Assembly (NCBI GenBank): GCA_905234495.1
Contig: CAJOHE010000012.1
Span: forward strand, 1 to 47,506
DNA: 47,506 bases
From: an uncultured Eubacterium sp.
GTDB taxonomy: Bacteria > Bacillota > Clostridia > Oscillospirales > Acutalibacteraceae
Direction: 5' to 3'
Position numbers and translations under genes: made by a program. How positions within the stretch are numbered: position 1 is the first letter of the stretch; every line of letters begins with the position of its first letter. The notes beneath the pieces were generated by a model. It made no database searches. It saw only the letters and a program-made list of their open reading frames with translations, and was not told the origin of the DNA. Of this stretch, positions 24,361 through 32,293 are shown piece after piece.

Positions 24361-25578
24361 ATGGACGAGAAAGACGAAATAGGCAAGCTTCTCGAGGAAT
24401 ATCAGAAGCAGAGAACCCAGCATAAAACCAATGAGGGAATACGCAAGGTGGAGCAGCTGATTGACTTCGCCGCTCCCGAGCCGCCGAAGCCCCTTGCCAA
24501 AGAGGAACCGAAACCGGCGGCAACGCCCGAGCCCGAGCCCGAACCGATTGATGAACCGACGGGCGAGCTTGAGCCGATTGCACCGCCGATGCCACTTCAG
24601 ACGCAGGAAATTTCACCGCAGGAGCTTCTGCCCTCACAGGATGAAGAAAAGAAGCCCGAAAAGGTGAAAAAGGAAAAGCCCGACTACTCAAAGAAGTTTA
24701 AGGAATACGTGACGGGCAAGTCGTTTAAAAGAGCGCTCATCGCAGTTGTTGCGGTTGTCGCCGTAATCTGCCTTGCGTTTGGCATCAGCTCTGCTGTGAG
24801 CAACTCAAAAAGCTCATATCTCAAATCATACGAGAGCAAGTACGGCTTCTCCTTCCCCGACGGAATGTTGAAGGAATACTGCGACTACTACGGCGAAAAC
24901 CGAAACACGTCGGGCTTTATAAAAATAGGCGACCTCGCTCTTGAAACCCCCGTTTTTGCCGAGGGCAAAAAAGCCTTCCCCTACGTTAAATCGTGCAGGG
25001 AGGACTGCGACCTTGCAAACTACATAGTCTACCTCGACACGAATGAGCTTGAGCAGTACTACAACAGCGCCGAGGCGTACAACAACGCAGAACAGTACAT
25101 CTCGTACTCAAACCTTTTCAGCAATTTCAGCTACAAGGTTATCAGCGCGTTTTACACCAACACGAAGCCCGAGGACGACAACGGCTACGTCTTCCCCTAC
25201 GCAACGCCCGAAACGATGACCGAGGACAGCGCGTCCACCTTCGTGACGGATTTGCAGACAAGATTTCTCTACTCTACGGGCGATTCATTTTCCCGCAAGG
25301 ACAGGCTTCTGATTATATCCTGCCCGACGGATTTCAGAAAGGACTTTGAGTTCGTCCTCGTCTGCAAGCTGACCGACGCCACCGACAGGAGCACCGCGAA
25401 GGACAACGACGCCGACAGGATTCACTTCCCACAGGCAGTTTTTGACGACAGCGGCAAGGATAACCCCTATAAGCTCGCACACGGCTGGTATCCCGAAATC
25501 GTGACGATTGTTGAGAAAAACGAAAACGGCGAGGACGTAACCAAGCCCTTGCAGCTCACAAAAGAAGATTATGAATAA
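24361..25578 (+). CDS. Single-pass membrane protein with acidic proline-rich cytoplasmic N-terminus, function unknown
   Basis: The 405-residue protein is not recognised. Residues 1-118 are charged and rich in Pro and Glu (PEPPKPLAKEEPKPA style), probably disordered and cytoplasmic. Residues 125-144 form one transmembrane helix (ALIAVVAVVAVICLAFGISS). Residues 150-405 would be outside, rich in Tyr, Asp and Asn, with no repeats or known motif. It starts 10 bp after thiI and is probably the last gene of that operon, although its ribosome binding site is weak. A terminator follows. Confidence 0.65.
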   Translation: MDEKDEIGKLLEEYQKQRTQHKTNEGIRKVEQLIDFAAPEPPKPLAKEEPKPAATPEPEPEPIDEPTGELEPIAPPMPLQTQEISPQELLPSQDEEKKPEKVKKEKPDYSKKFKEYVTGKSFKRALIAVVAVVAVICLAFGISSAVSNSKSSYLKSYESKYGFSFPDGMLKEYCDYYGENRNTSGFIKIGDLALETPVFAEGKKAFPYVKSCREDCDLANYIVYLDTNELEQYYNSAEAYNNAEQYISYSNLFSNFSYKVISAFYTNTKPEDDNGYVFPYATPETMTEDSASTFVTDLQTRFLYSTGDSFSRKDRLLIISCPTDFRKDFEFVLVCKLTDATDRSTAKDNDADRIHFPQAVFDDSGKDNPYKLAHGWYPEIVTIVEKNENGEDVTKPLQLTKEDYE

Positions 25579-25581
25579 TAA

Positions 25582-25605
25582 AAAGCCTCTCAGATGAGAG
25601 GCTTT
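25582..25605. terminator. Terminator between the membrane-protein gene and pflA
   Basis: AAAGCCTCTC and GAGAGGCTTT form a 10-bp stem around AGAT. The better U-tract is on the minus strand, so it mainly serves pflA. Confidence 0.75.
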
Positions 25606-25607
25606 GA

Positions 25608-26312
25608 TTATATTATACTATCGAGATATTCCTGAAGCTCGGTGAGCTTTTCCCTTTCAAGCGGCTTGCATTCCTTCAGCGGATTTTCAAGCCCGAGCTT
25701 TTCATACTTGAAAAAGCCCATTGTGTGAAACGCGAGAAGCTCGTACTTTTCAAAATCAAAGCGCTTTGCAAGCGCGGCGTATTTTCCGATATCGTCTTTA
25801 CTGTCGTTGAGGTCGGGGACAATCACCGTGCGAAGCCAGAGGCGTTTTTTCCTTTCCGTGCAGAAATCGCCGAAAGAAAGCACCTTTTCAATGTCGCCCT
25901 TCGCGTATTTTTTATAGCCGTCGGAATCGTAAAACTTTAAATCGAGGATGACCATATCGGCGTTTTCAACTGCGCTCCTCACCCCGTCGGTGAGCTCGAC
26001 GGCGCCCGAGGTGTCAAGGCAGTAGCCTATCCCCTCTTTTTTAAGCATCGGATAAATCTCATTGATGAAGTCGGCGTTGAGAAGCGGCTCGCCGCCCGAA
26101 AAGGTCACGCCGCCGCCGTTTTTGAAATAGGGCTTGTAGCGCTTTATTTTTGCGGCAAGCTTTTCCGCGGAATATTCCGTGCCGTTATTCTGCCAGGTGT
26201 CGGGATTGTGGCAGTAGGCGCAGCGAAGCGGGCAGCCCGTAAAAAAGACAGCGTATCTTATTCCCTCGCCGTCAAGCGCCGCAAGTGATTCAAATGAATG
26301 TATGACCGCCAT
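25608..26312 (-). CDS. pflA: Pyruvate formate-lyase activating enzyme (radical SAM)
   Basis: The 234-residue protein has the glycyl-radical activase signature. DGEGIRYAVFFTGCPLRCAY is followed directly by CHNP, giving the radical SAM CxxxCxxC site (cysteines near 27, 31 and 34). GGGVTFSGGEPLLN binds SAM. The two extra CxxC clusters of other glycyl-radical activases are absent, which fits the PFL type. It generates the glycyl radical on pyruvate formate-lyase using SAM and a 4Fe-4S cluster. No pfl structural gene is in the window, so it acts on a partner encoded elsewhere. The start has a perfect AGGAGG. Confidence 0.92.
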   Translation of the reverse strand: MAVIHSFESLAALDGEGIRYAVFFTGCPLRCAYCHNPDTWQNNGTEYSAEKLAAKIKRYKPYFKNGGGVTFSGGEPLLNADFINEIYPMLKKEGIGYCLDTSGAVELTDGVRSAVENADMVILDLKFYDSDGYKKYAKGDIEKVLSFGDFCTERKKRLWLRTVIVPDLNDSKDDIGKYAALAKRFDFEKYELLAFHTMGFFKYEKLGLENPLKECKPLEREKLTELQEYLDSII

Positions 26313-26332
26313 ATTGCCACCTCCTTTTTTTC

Positions 26333-26361
26333 ATTATACCCCAGCGGCAAAAATTAGTAAA
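26333..26361 (-). promoter_or_regulatory. Promoter of pflA
   Basis: On the minus strand TTTACT (26356-26361) and TATAAT (26333-26338) are 17 bp apart. Confidence 0.6.
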
Positions 26362-26380
26362 TATTTTTTCGTCCTTTTTA

Positions 26381-26409
26381 GTGACAAATCATATTAAAAG
26401 TGTTATTAT
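26381..26409 (+). promoter_or_regulatory. Promoter of the lysozyme gene
   Basis: GTGACA (26381-26386) and TATTAT (26404-26409) are 17 bp apart, back to back with the pflA promoter. Confidence 0.55.
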
Positions 26410-26449
26410 ATTAAAAATAAAAGATACACCTGTGAAGGGAATTTTACAT

Positions 26450-29029
26450 ATGACAAAAAAACTCATTTCAATTTTATGTATAATATGCACGGTTGCGACG
26501 CTCTTTTCGGGCGCGATAAGCGTCAATGCGGCGCCTGCAACAAACCCGATTTTCGGCTACGATATTTCGGAACACAACGGCGACGTTGACTACAACGAGG
26601 TCAAAAACAACGGCAAGACCTTTGTTATGATTCGCATAGGCTATTCCGTTACGCTTGACAAGAAATTCTGGGAAAACGTAAAGAAGGCTCACGAGGCGCA
26701 GATTAATTTCGGCTTCTATCATTACAGCTACGCCTACTCGGTTGACCAGGCGGCTCAGGAAGCGAAGTTCGTTCTCAACGTTCTCTCAAAGCTCGGCGCC
26801 TATTCCAAATATTTCACACTTCCCGTTGCCTACGACCTTGAGGACCAGAAGCTTCTCAATCACGGGCTTCGCAAGACCGAGATAACAAATCAGATGGTGA
26901 CCTTCTGCGATATGATTCGCGAAAAGGGCTACACGCCGATGGTTTATGCAAATCTCGACTGGTTTACAAACTACATCAATTTTGACACAGTTGTTTCAAA
27001 GGGCTATAAAATCTGGTATGCAAACTGGTACAAGCCCAAGGATTTCAACACCCCCGTCAAGGTTGGCAACACGGGCGTTTATGCGGACATCTGGCAGTAC
27101 GTCGGCGAGGACGTTGCAAGCAACAAAAAGTTTGACCTCAACGTAATCTTCTACCCCGATAAGCTGATGTGCAACTGGGTTTATTCAAACGGCAAGTGGT
27201 ACTACTACGTCAACGGCAAGCTTGCCAAGGGCTGGAAACAGATAGACGAAAAGTGGTACTATTTCAACTCTGACGGCTCAATGCGCACGGGCTGGCTCAA
27301 GTACAAGGACAACTGGTACTATCTCAACAACAACGGCTCAATGCGTACGGGCTGGCTCAAATATAACGGCGTGTGGTACTATCTCGCCCAGAACAGCGGC
27401 AAGATGAAAACCGGCTGGGTGCTCGATAACGACGACTGGTACTATATGGGCGAAGACGGAATAATGATTACAGGTCTCAGGGAGATTAAGGAAAAGACCT
27501 ACTACTTCCTCGACAGCGGTAGAATGTTTGTCGGCGTGACCGAGATTGACGGCGTTGAGCGCCTGTTTGCAGACAGCGGCGAAATGGCGTTCGGCTGGCA
27601 GACGGCAAACGGCAGCACATACTATGCAACCGAGGAAGGCGTTCTCAGAGGCAACAACAATATCGACGGCAAGAGCTACTACTTCAGAGAGACGGGCGAG
27701 CTTGCGGTCGGCGTTGTGGACATCGGCGGCAACGAATATCTCTACATTGACGGCGCAAAGGCGTACGGCTGGCAGGAAATTGACGGCAAAAAGTACTATG
27801 CCGACGAAAATGCAGTAATCGCAAAGGGCTTCAAAAAGCTCGACGGCAAGACTTATCACTTCGATGAAAACGGCGTGATGACAACGGGCGTGATTACCGT
27901 TGACGGCGTTGAATACTATTTCGACCAGAACGGCGAAAGGCAGCTCGGCTGGCAGAAAATCGAAGGCAAAAGATATTATTTCGACGCCACGGGAATGTAT
28001 AAGGGCACAAAGACAATCGACGGCGTGACCTATAACTTCGCAAGCGACGGACATCTCAGAACAGGCTGGGAAAAAATCGGCGGCAAGTGGTATCTCTACG
28101 ACGAAAATTCCGCCCCCCTCAAGGGCTGGCAGAAGGTTGACGGCAAGTGGTACTACCTCGATTCAAACGGCGTTATGCAGACAGGCTTAATCGTACTTAA
28201 CGGCCGCGTGTACTACCTCAACAGGACGGGCGAAATGCACGTCGGCTGGAAGGAACTCGACGGCAAGAAGTACTATTTTGACGAGAGCGGCGAGAGGCAG
28301 ACGGGCTGGGAAAAGATTGACGGCAGCTGGTATTATTTCAGCGAGAGCGGCGAGCTTCAGACCGGCTGGATTCAGCTGAGTAATAAATGGTACTATCTCG
28401 GCACCGACGGCGAAATGGCGACCGGTTTCAAAACAATCGGCGGCAAGACCTACTATTTCAACTCGTCGGGCGTAATGCTCACCGACCTTCAGAAAATTGG
28501 CGACAAGTACTACCTCTTCAGCGGCACCGGCGCTATGTACACGGGCTGGAAAGAGCTCGACGGCAGGAAATACTATTTCTGCGAGACCGGCGAAAGACAG
28601 ACGGGCTGGAAGAAAATAGATAAAAAATGGTATCATTTTGCCGACACGGGCGAGATGCAGACGGGCTGGCAGAAGGTTGACAAAAAGTGGTACTACCTCG
28701 GCGAAAACGGCGTGATGGTAACGGGCTTCCAGACAATCAAAAACAAGCCGTACTGCTTCAGCGCTTCGGGCGAAATGCTCACCGACTGGCAGAAAATCGA
28801 CAACAAGTGGTATCATTTCAGCACTTCGGGTGAGATGCAGACGGGCTGGCAGAAGCTTGATAACAAGTGGTACTATTTCAACCCGACGGGCGTAATGCAG
28901 ACGGGCTGGAAGCAGCTTGACGGCAAGTGGTACTACTTCAACCCGGGCGGCGCGATGAGAACCGCAAACCTCACCTACAAGGGCAAGACCTACAAGTTCA
29001 GCGCCTCGGGCGCCTGCCTGAATCCGTAA
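26450..29029 (+). CDS. Secreted GH25 lysozyme with 31 choline-binding-type cell wall repeats
   Basis: The 859-residue protein has a signal peptide (KKLISILCIICTVATLF, cut after VNA near residue 27). A GH25 muramidase domain (about 33-235) follows with GYDISEHNG (D38) and YDLED (D129, E131) as catalytic acids. About 31 repeats of 20 residues then run to the end (pattern GWkkidGKWYYFnssGeMqT), of the CW_binding_1 (PF01473) type that bind choline or other wall decorations through aromatic residues. GH25 enzymes cleave the MurNAc-GlcNAc bond. An in-frame ATG lies 23 codons upstream, but the signal peptide and AAGGGA ribosome binding site fix the ATG at 26450. Likely an autolysin or a lysozyme against competitors. 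Confidence 0.93.
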   Translation: MTKKLISILCIICTVATLFSGAISVNAAPATNPIFGYDISEHNGDVDYNEVKNNGKTFVMIRIGYSVTLDKKFWENVKKAHEAQINFGFYHYSYAYSVDQAAQEAKFVLNVLSKLGAYSKYFTLPVAYDLEDQKLLNHGLRKTEITNQMVTFCDMIREKGYTPMVYANLDWFTNYINFDTVVSKGYKIWYANWYKPKDFNTPVKVGNTGVYADIWQYVGEDVASNKKFDLNVIFYPDKLMCNWVYSNGKWYYYVNGKLAKGWKQIDEKWYYFNSDGSMRTGWLKYKDNWYYLNNNGSMRTGWLKYNGVWYYLAQNSGKMKTGWVLDNDDWYYMGEDGIMITGLREIKEKTYYFLDSGRMFVGVTEIDGVERLFADSGEMAFGWQTANGSTYYATEEGVLRGNNNIDGKSYYFRETGELAVGVVDIGGNEYLYIDGAKAYGWQEIDGKKYYADENAVIAKGFKKLDGKTYHFDENGVMTTGVITVDGVEYYFDQNGERQLGWQKIEGKRYYFDATGMYKGTKTIDGVTYNFASDGHLRTGWEKIGGKWYLYDENSAPLKGWQKVDGKWYYLDSNGVMQTGLIVLNGRVYYLNRTGEMHVGWKELDGKKYYFDESGERQTGWEKIDGSWYYFSESGELQTGWIQLSNKWYYLGTDGEMATGFKTIGGKTYYFNSSGVMLTDLQKIGDKYYLFSGTGAMYTGWKELDGRKYYFCETGERQTGWKKIDKKWYHFADTGEMQTGWQKVDKKWYYLGENGVMVTGFQTIKNKPYCFSASGEMLTDWQKIDNKWYHFSTSGEMQTGWQKLDNKWYYFNPTGVMQTGWKQLDGKWYYFNPGGAMRTANLTYKGKTYKFSASGACLNP
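27180..29026 (+). repeat. Tandem ~60-bp coding repeats (wall-binding modules)
   Basis: About 31 diverged copies of a 57-63 bp unit are seen, recognisable by recurring GGCAAGTGGTACTA-like segments and codons for ACGGGCTGG. They encode the wall-binding repeats and are the only long tandem array in the window. They could recombine to change copy number. Confidence 0.85.
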
Positions 29030-29061
29030 TAAACTATAAGTTCAAAGGTAAATAAACCAAT

Positions 29062-29601
29062 ATGGGATATATATTTATCAGTTACAGCAGTAAAAATCAG
29101 AATTTTGCGAACGCAATTAAAAACCTGTTAAGTAACGAAGGCATCAGAACATGGATGGCGCCCGGTGATATACCAACGGGCAGTTCCTATCTCAGAGAAA
29201 TCAATCAGGCGGTAAAAAACTGTTCCTGTTTCCTTCTGCTCCTTTCCGAGGCGTCCCAAGGTTCACAATGGGTTACAAAGGAACTTGAACGTGCAGTCAA
29301 TTACCGAAAGGTTATTTTTCCTGTGCAGATTGAAGACGTAATACTCAACGACGAATTTGAATTTGCACTCAGCGCATGCCAGGTGGTTGCCATCAACAAA
29401 ATTGACAGGGATAATTCGGAAATACAGAAGCTGCTCAAAAGCATCGTCAGTCTGGCGGGCGTGGAAGAAAAAACGCCTGCTCCTGTTTTCGAAACGCACT
29501 CGTTTGATTATAAACCGGGTCCCAATGACCCCTGCCCCTGCGGCAGCGGTAAAAAATACAAACGGTGCTGCGGCGTACCGGGAAAACAGTCTTATAACTG
29601 A
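29062..29601 (+). CDS. TIR-domain protein with C-terminal SEC-C zinc motif
   Basis: The 179-residue protein has an N-terminal TIR domain (about 1-125). It shows IFISYSSKNQNFANAIK, WMAPGDIPTGSSY, CFLLLLSEASQGSQWVTKEL (with E74 at the usual NADase glutamate position) and VIFPVQIED. A linker follows, then a SEC-C zinc knuckle PCPCGSGKKYKRCCG with C158, C160, C169 and C170. Bacterial TIR domains often cleave NAD+ or make cyclic ADP-ribose signals in antiphage defence. SEC-C motifs bind zinc and often nucleic acid or ribosomal partners. It lies just downstream of the lysozyme with only a weak ribosome binding site. A defence role is inference. Confidence 0.85.
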   Translation: MGYIFISYSSKNQNFANAIKNLLSNEGIRTWMAPGDIPTGSSYLREINQAVKNCSCFLLLLSEASQGSQWVTKELERAVNYRKVIFPVQIEDVILNDEFEFALSACQVVAINKIDRDNSEIQKLLKSIVSLAGVEEKTPAPVFETHSFDYKPGPNDPCPCGSGKKYKRCCGVPGKQSYN

Positions 29602-29626
29602 ACACACAAACTTTAAATAAAAGTTA

Positions 29627-29656
29627 AATCCCTCAAAGCTCTTTGAGGGATTAATT
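29627..29656 (+). terminator. Terminator of the TIR gene
   Basis: AATCCCTCAAA and TTTGAGGGATT form an 11-bp stem with loop GCTC; the tail AATTT is weak. Confidence 0.65.
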
Positions 29657-29718
29657 TATGCTTTATATATCAGCGTCAAGGTGCCTTAGTCCTCGACGTT
29701 GAAGTCATCGGGGCTTAC

Positions 29719-29751
29719 AAACGACCTTCGTGTTATGCGAGGGTCGTTTTT
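29719..29751 (+). terminator. Second terminator-like hairpin before the AAA ATPase
   Basis: AAACGACC-T-TCG pairs with CGA-G-GGTCGTTT, one mismatch, followed by Ts. No gene is seen between 29656 and 29719, so it may terminate a lost gene or insulate the next one. Confidence 0.6.
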
Positions 29752-29847
29752 CAGTCCCGAAAAAGGTACTACCGAAGCTCTGATGTTGCCCACAGGTTTA
29801 TACAATGTTATCATTATAATGTAATAAATTATAAGGAGGCATTTGCT

Positions 29848-30753
29848 ATGTATCTTGACCGCTTTTCCCTTCCGCTGCGCGAGGAAGAAGAAAGAATACT
29901 GGAAATACAAAAATGGCATAACGGGCGAAAATACGGTTATATTGACAACCCATATCCCTGCACATTGTTTTCGGATAAGTATTTTTACGACATTTTCTTT
30001 AAACCCGTTACCGTATTTTACGGCGGTAACGGCTCGGGAAAAAGTACGCTATTAAATATTATTGCCCAAAAGCTGAGCCTTAAAAGAATAGCCCCCTATA
30101 ATTCAAGTGAGATGTTTGATTTATATGTTGACGTTTGCAAATATGAACTTGGATTTGATGACGAGGGCGACAGACACAGAATCCCCAATGGCAGTCGAAT
30201 AATCACAAGCGACGATATATTTGATTATATGCTGACTGTCCGCGATAACAACAATGAAATCAGCGAGCAAAAAGAGGACGCGAAAAACGGCGGTTATGCC
30301 GAGATAAAATACGGAAAAACCGTAAAGTTTAACGGACTTAAAGATTATGAGGACTACCGAATACAGGTGTTGTCAAGAAAGAAATCCGTTTCACGGAGAA
30401 AGTTTATAAAGCAAACCGCTGGCGATGAGGTTAAACTAAACAGTAACGGCGAAACAGCGCTGAATTACTTTGAAGAAAAGCTGAAATTTGACACTCTCTA
30501 CTGCCTTGACGAGCCTGAAAACAGTATGTCGCCGAAAATGCAACTGGAGCTTGTAGAGATGCTTGAACGGCTTTCTCACTACTGCGGCTGTCAGTTTATT
30601 ATTGCAACTCACTCGCCTTTTATTCTTGCTCTCGAGAATGCAAGAATTTATAATCTTGATGAAACGCCCGTTGAAATCCGCAACTGGTGGGAGCTCGAAA
30701 ACACGCGCATATATTATGATTTTTTCAAAAAGCACAGTAGTCTGTTCCAATAG
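29848..30753 (+). CDS. AAA family ATPase (AAA_21/ABC-like, SMC-type head)
   Basis: The 301-residue protein has a complete ABC/SMC-type head without transmembrane parts. Walker A is YGGNGSGKSTLLN (about residues 57-69), the signature-like motif is NSNGETALNYF, Walker B is LYCLDEPENSMSP and the switch histidine is in IATHSPF. The D-E-P-E-N form of Walker B is typical of OLD/RecF-like AAA_15/AAA_21 ATPases, many of which pair with a nuclease in antiphage systems. No nuclease domain is visible in it or clearly in its neighbours. The start has a strong AAGGAGG. It opens an accessory stretch with lower GC than the chromosome. Confidence 0.8.
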   Translation: MYLDRFSLPLREEEERILEIQKWHNGRKYGYIDNPYPCTLFSDKYFYDIFFKPVTVFYGGNGSGKSTLLNIIAQKLSLKRIAPYNSSEMFDLYVDVCKYELGFDDEGDRHRIPNGSRIITSDDIFDYMLTVRDNNNEISEQKEDAKNGGYAEIKYGKTVKFNGLKDYEDYRIQVLSRKKSVSRRKFIKQTAGDEVKLNSNGETALNYFEEKLKFDTLYCLDEPENSMSPKMQLELVEMLERLSHYCGCQFIIATHSPFILALENARIYNLDETPVEIRNWWELENTRIYYDFFKKHSSLFQ

Positions 30754-30860
30754 AATTACCAGGTGCTGAAAAGCGCCTTCCTCAAATGGTGCAGCGAAAG
30801 ACATTTTGATTGAAAACGAACAATTGTTATGATACCATTAATATCAGGAGAGGCGATGTT

Positions 30861-31388
30861 ATGGGACAAAATCCTTCAAAGCAGAGAGCAAATGAAATAA
30901 ATCAAATAATTTTGAATCATCAAAAATGCTTCTACCGTTTAAGGCGTTTACCAACTGAAAGCGGCAGTGTGTTCCCTTATGTCATCACGCTGAAAAAGTT
31001 GAGAGATAGAACGCTTGAAGAACAAATTGAAGAATACTATACGATGTTTACAAGTGCTTTAATAGGCGACGAGGTTTTACTCACTGACAACAGATGCTTT
31101 AGTATTAAAGGTGACGGCTATTCCGTCATTTATTGTATAGAAGCATATCGCAGGAGTGCAGATAAAATTGGATATGTTGAAAACGGTAAAGTTTCCACTT
31201 CACTGATAAGACGAATGAGTTGCGAAAGAGCTTTTCAATTTCTGCGAAAACACAGAGTTGATAAATATGACAGTTTTATTGTAAATCATATGAACTCAGA
31301 ACAGTATAAAATCAAATATCCTAATCCGGCTGACAGATTTATTGCGATAGTTAATGAGTATAAACATCTATATATAACCATAAAATGA
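30861..31388 (+). CDS. Unrecognised protein in the accessory region
   Basis: The 175-residue basic protein begins MGQNPSKQRANEINQIILNH, with no signal peptide or membrane helix. The start at 30861 follows GGAGAGG; an earlier in-frame start at 30810 lacks a ribosome binding site. Its base composition is AT-rich like the next gene. It lies 12 bp upstream of that gene, so the two are probably co-transcribed. No family is recognised. Confidence 0.6.
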   Translation: MGQNPSKQRANEINQIILNHQKCFYRLRRLPTESGSVFPYVITLKKLRDRTLEEQIEEYYTMFTSALIGDEVLLTDNRCFSIKGDGYSVIYCIEAYRRSADKIGYVENGKVSTSLIRRMSCERAFQFLRKHRVDKYDSFIVNHMNSEQYKIKYPNPADRFIAIVNEYKHLYITIK

Positions 31389-31400
31389 GTGAGGTAATCT

Positions 31401-32045
31401 ATGTTCTTTAAACACAAATTAGCAAAAAGGCAATGCGATATTCTATTTGAAATCAGCAGACCATCTGATGGATGGGAAGGTTTTGACATTACCATTAATG
31501 GAGAAAATCATTATTTTAATCCCTGTTGGACTATGGGTGATATGCTCGGTGCTTTTATTGAGGTGCTTTATAAATTGTATATTGAAATACCTGATGAGAA
31601 TTGCAGCACTAACGACAGTCGCGTTAAATACATATGTAACGATGAGTTATACCCTTCTCATATTACAGACTTAAAAGCATCAATATGGTGGGACAACGAA
31701 GGTGAAATTTTTGAATGGGTAATATCACGCCATATTGACAATGGTTTTGATGTTGAGATTGAAATCAATACCTTTACACATAATGGCGATAAAAAATACT
31801 ACTATAATGTTTCATACTTTGATTTATGTTACGCTGTTGCCAAAGCAACAACAAAACTACTGATAAACACCGGCTTTGTTGGCTATAAATACCTATCAGA
31901 AGCAGACAGTATAAACATCAATTACTTGTTACACGTTAAATATGCTGGAATCTTTAAAGAGCATATTCCAAGACTTAATTATGATTCATTTGATAATAAA
32001 GAGTTCTTAAAAGACGAGATAGAACTCTTATTATTTGAAATGTAA
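31401..32045 (+). CDS. Unrecognised acidic protein, possibly immunity-like
   Basis: The 214-residue protein is cytoplasmic, acidic and rich in aromatic residues, with stretches such as SRPSDGWEGFDITING and GDMLGAFIEVLYKLY. The size and composition recall immunity proteins of polymorphic toxin systems, but no family is recognised and no toxin is adjacent. It has a GTGAGGTAA-type ribosome binding site and is the last gene before the att region of the mobile element. Confidence 0.55.
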   Translation: MFFKHKLAKRQCDILFEISRPSDGWEGFDITINGENHYFNPCWTMGDMLGAFIEVLYKLYIEIPDENCSTNDSRVKYICNDELYPSHITDLKASIWWDNEGEIFEWVISRHIDNGFDVEIEINTFTHNGDKKYYYNVSYFDLCYAVAKATTKLLINTGFVGYKYLSEADSININYLLHVKYAGIFKEHIPRLNYDSFDNKEFLKDEIELLLFEM

Positions 32046-32056
32046 GACTATAAATC

Positions 32057-32111
32057 TGTTGCAACTATGTTGCAATTCAACGAATCTGAGGCAATCTCAA
32101 GTGTTCTCAAG
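32057..32111. repeat. Phased repeats just outside the left att site (arm-site-like)
   Basis: TGTTGCAA occurs at 32057-32064 and 32068-32075 (11-bp period). Three related hexamers CTGAGG, CTCAAG and CTCAAG follow at 32086, 32096 and 32106 (10-bp period). The same architecture occurs inside the right end of the element at 47213-47270. Confidence 0.6.
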
Positions 32112-32120
32112 TAAAATTAT

Positions 32121-32163
32121 AAAATCCCCCAAAGCCACTGTTTAAGCGGCTTTGGGGGATTTT
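32121..32163 (+). terminator. Strong terminator before the left att site
   Basis: AAAATCCCCCAAAGCC and GGCTTTGGGGGATTTT form a perfect 16-bp stem around ACTGTTTAAGC. Confidence 0.85.
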
Positions 32164-32176
32164 GGCATAAGTTAAG

Positions 32177-32211
32177 GACGGGTTGGAAAACCCGTCCTGT
32201 TGGTCGAGGTG
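32177..32211. repeat. Left attachment-site repeat (tRNA-Pro 3' end plus terminator copy)
   Basis: These 35 bp match 47345-47379 at 34 of 35 positions (T for C at 32198). They contain the terminator hairpin GACGGGTT-GGAA-AACCCGTC and the last 11 bases of tRNA-Pro (TGGTCGAGGTG on the plus strand). The match ends inside the tRNA acceptor stem, as expected of a duplicated tyrosine-integrase target. Confidence 0.88.
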
Positions 32212-32263
32212 TAGGGTTGGAATAACTAAATTATCAAGTGTTTAGGCGGTTTGTTGAAACTTT

Positions 32264-32287
32264 GGTTGGCTTGCGGTTGACGTTCAG
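32264..32287. repeat. Left inner copy of an integrase arm-type repeat
   Basis: This 24-bp segment with two GGTTG(G/A)C cores matches 47216-47239 at 21 of 24 positions, in the same orientation. It lies between the left att repeat and the integrase stop codon. Its place near both ends suggests binding sites for the integrase N-terminal domain. Confidence 0.6.
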
Positions 32288-32293
32288 TCACTT

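Noticed and set aside
27180..29026. Regular tandem repeats that might suggest CRISPR
   Set aside because: The units are coding, about 60 bp without unique spacers, and encode wall-binding modules in one intact frame. No cas genes are present.
30764..30781. Hairpin AGGTGC/GCGCCT after the AAA ATPase
   Set aside because: It is short, contains a wobble pair, and no T-run follows, so it is not a convincing terminator.
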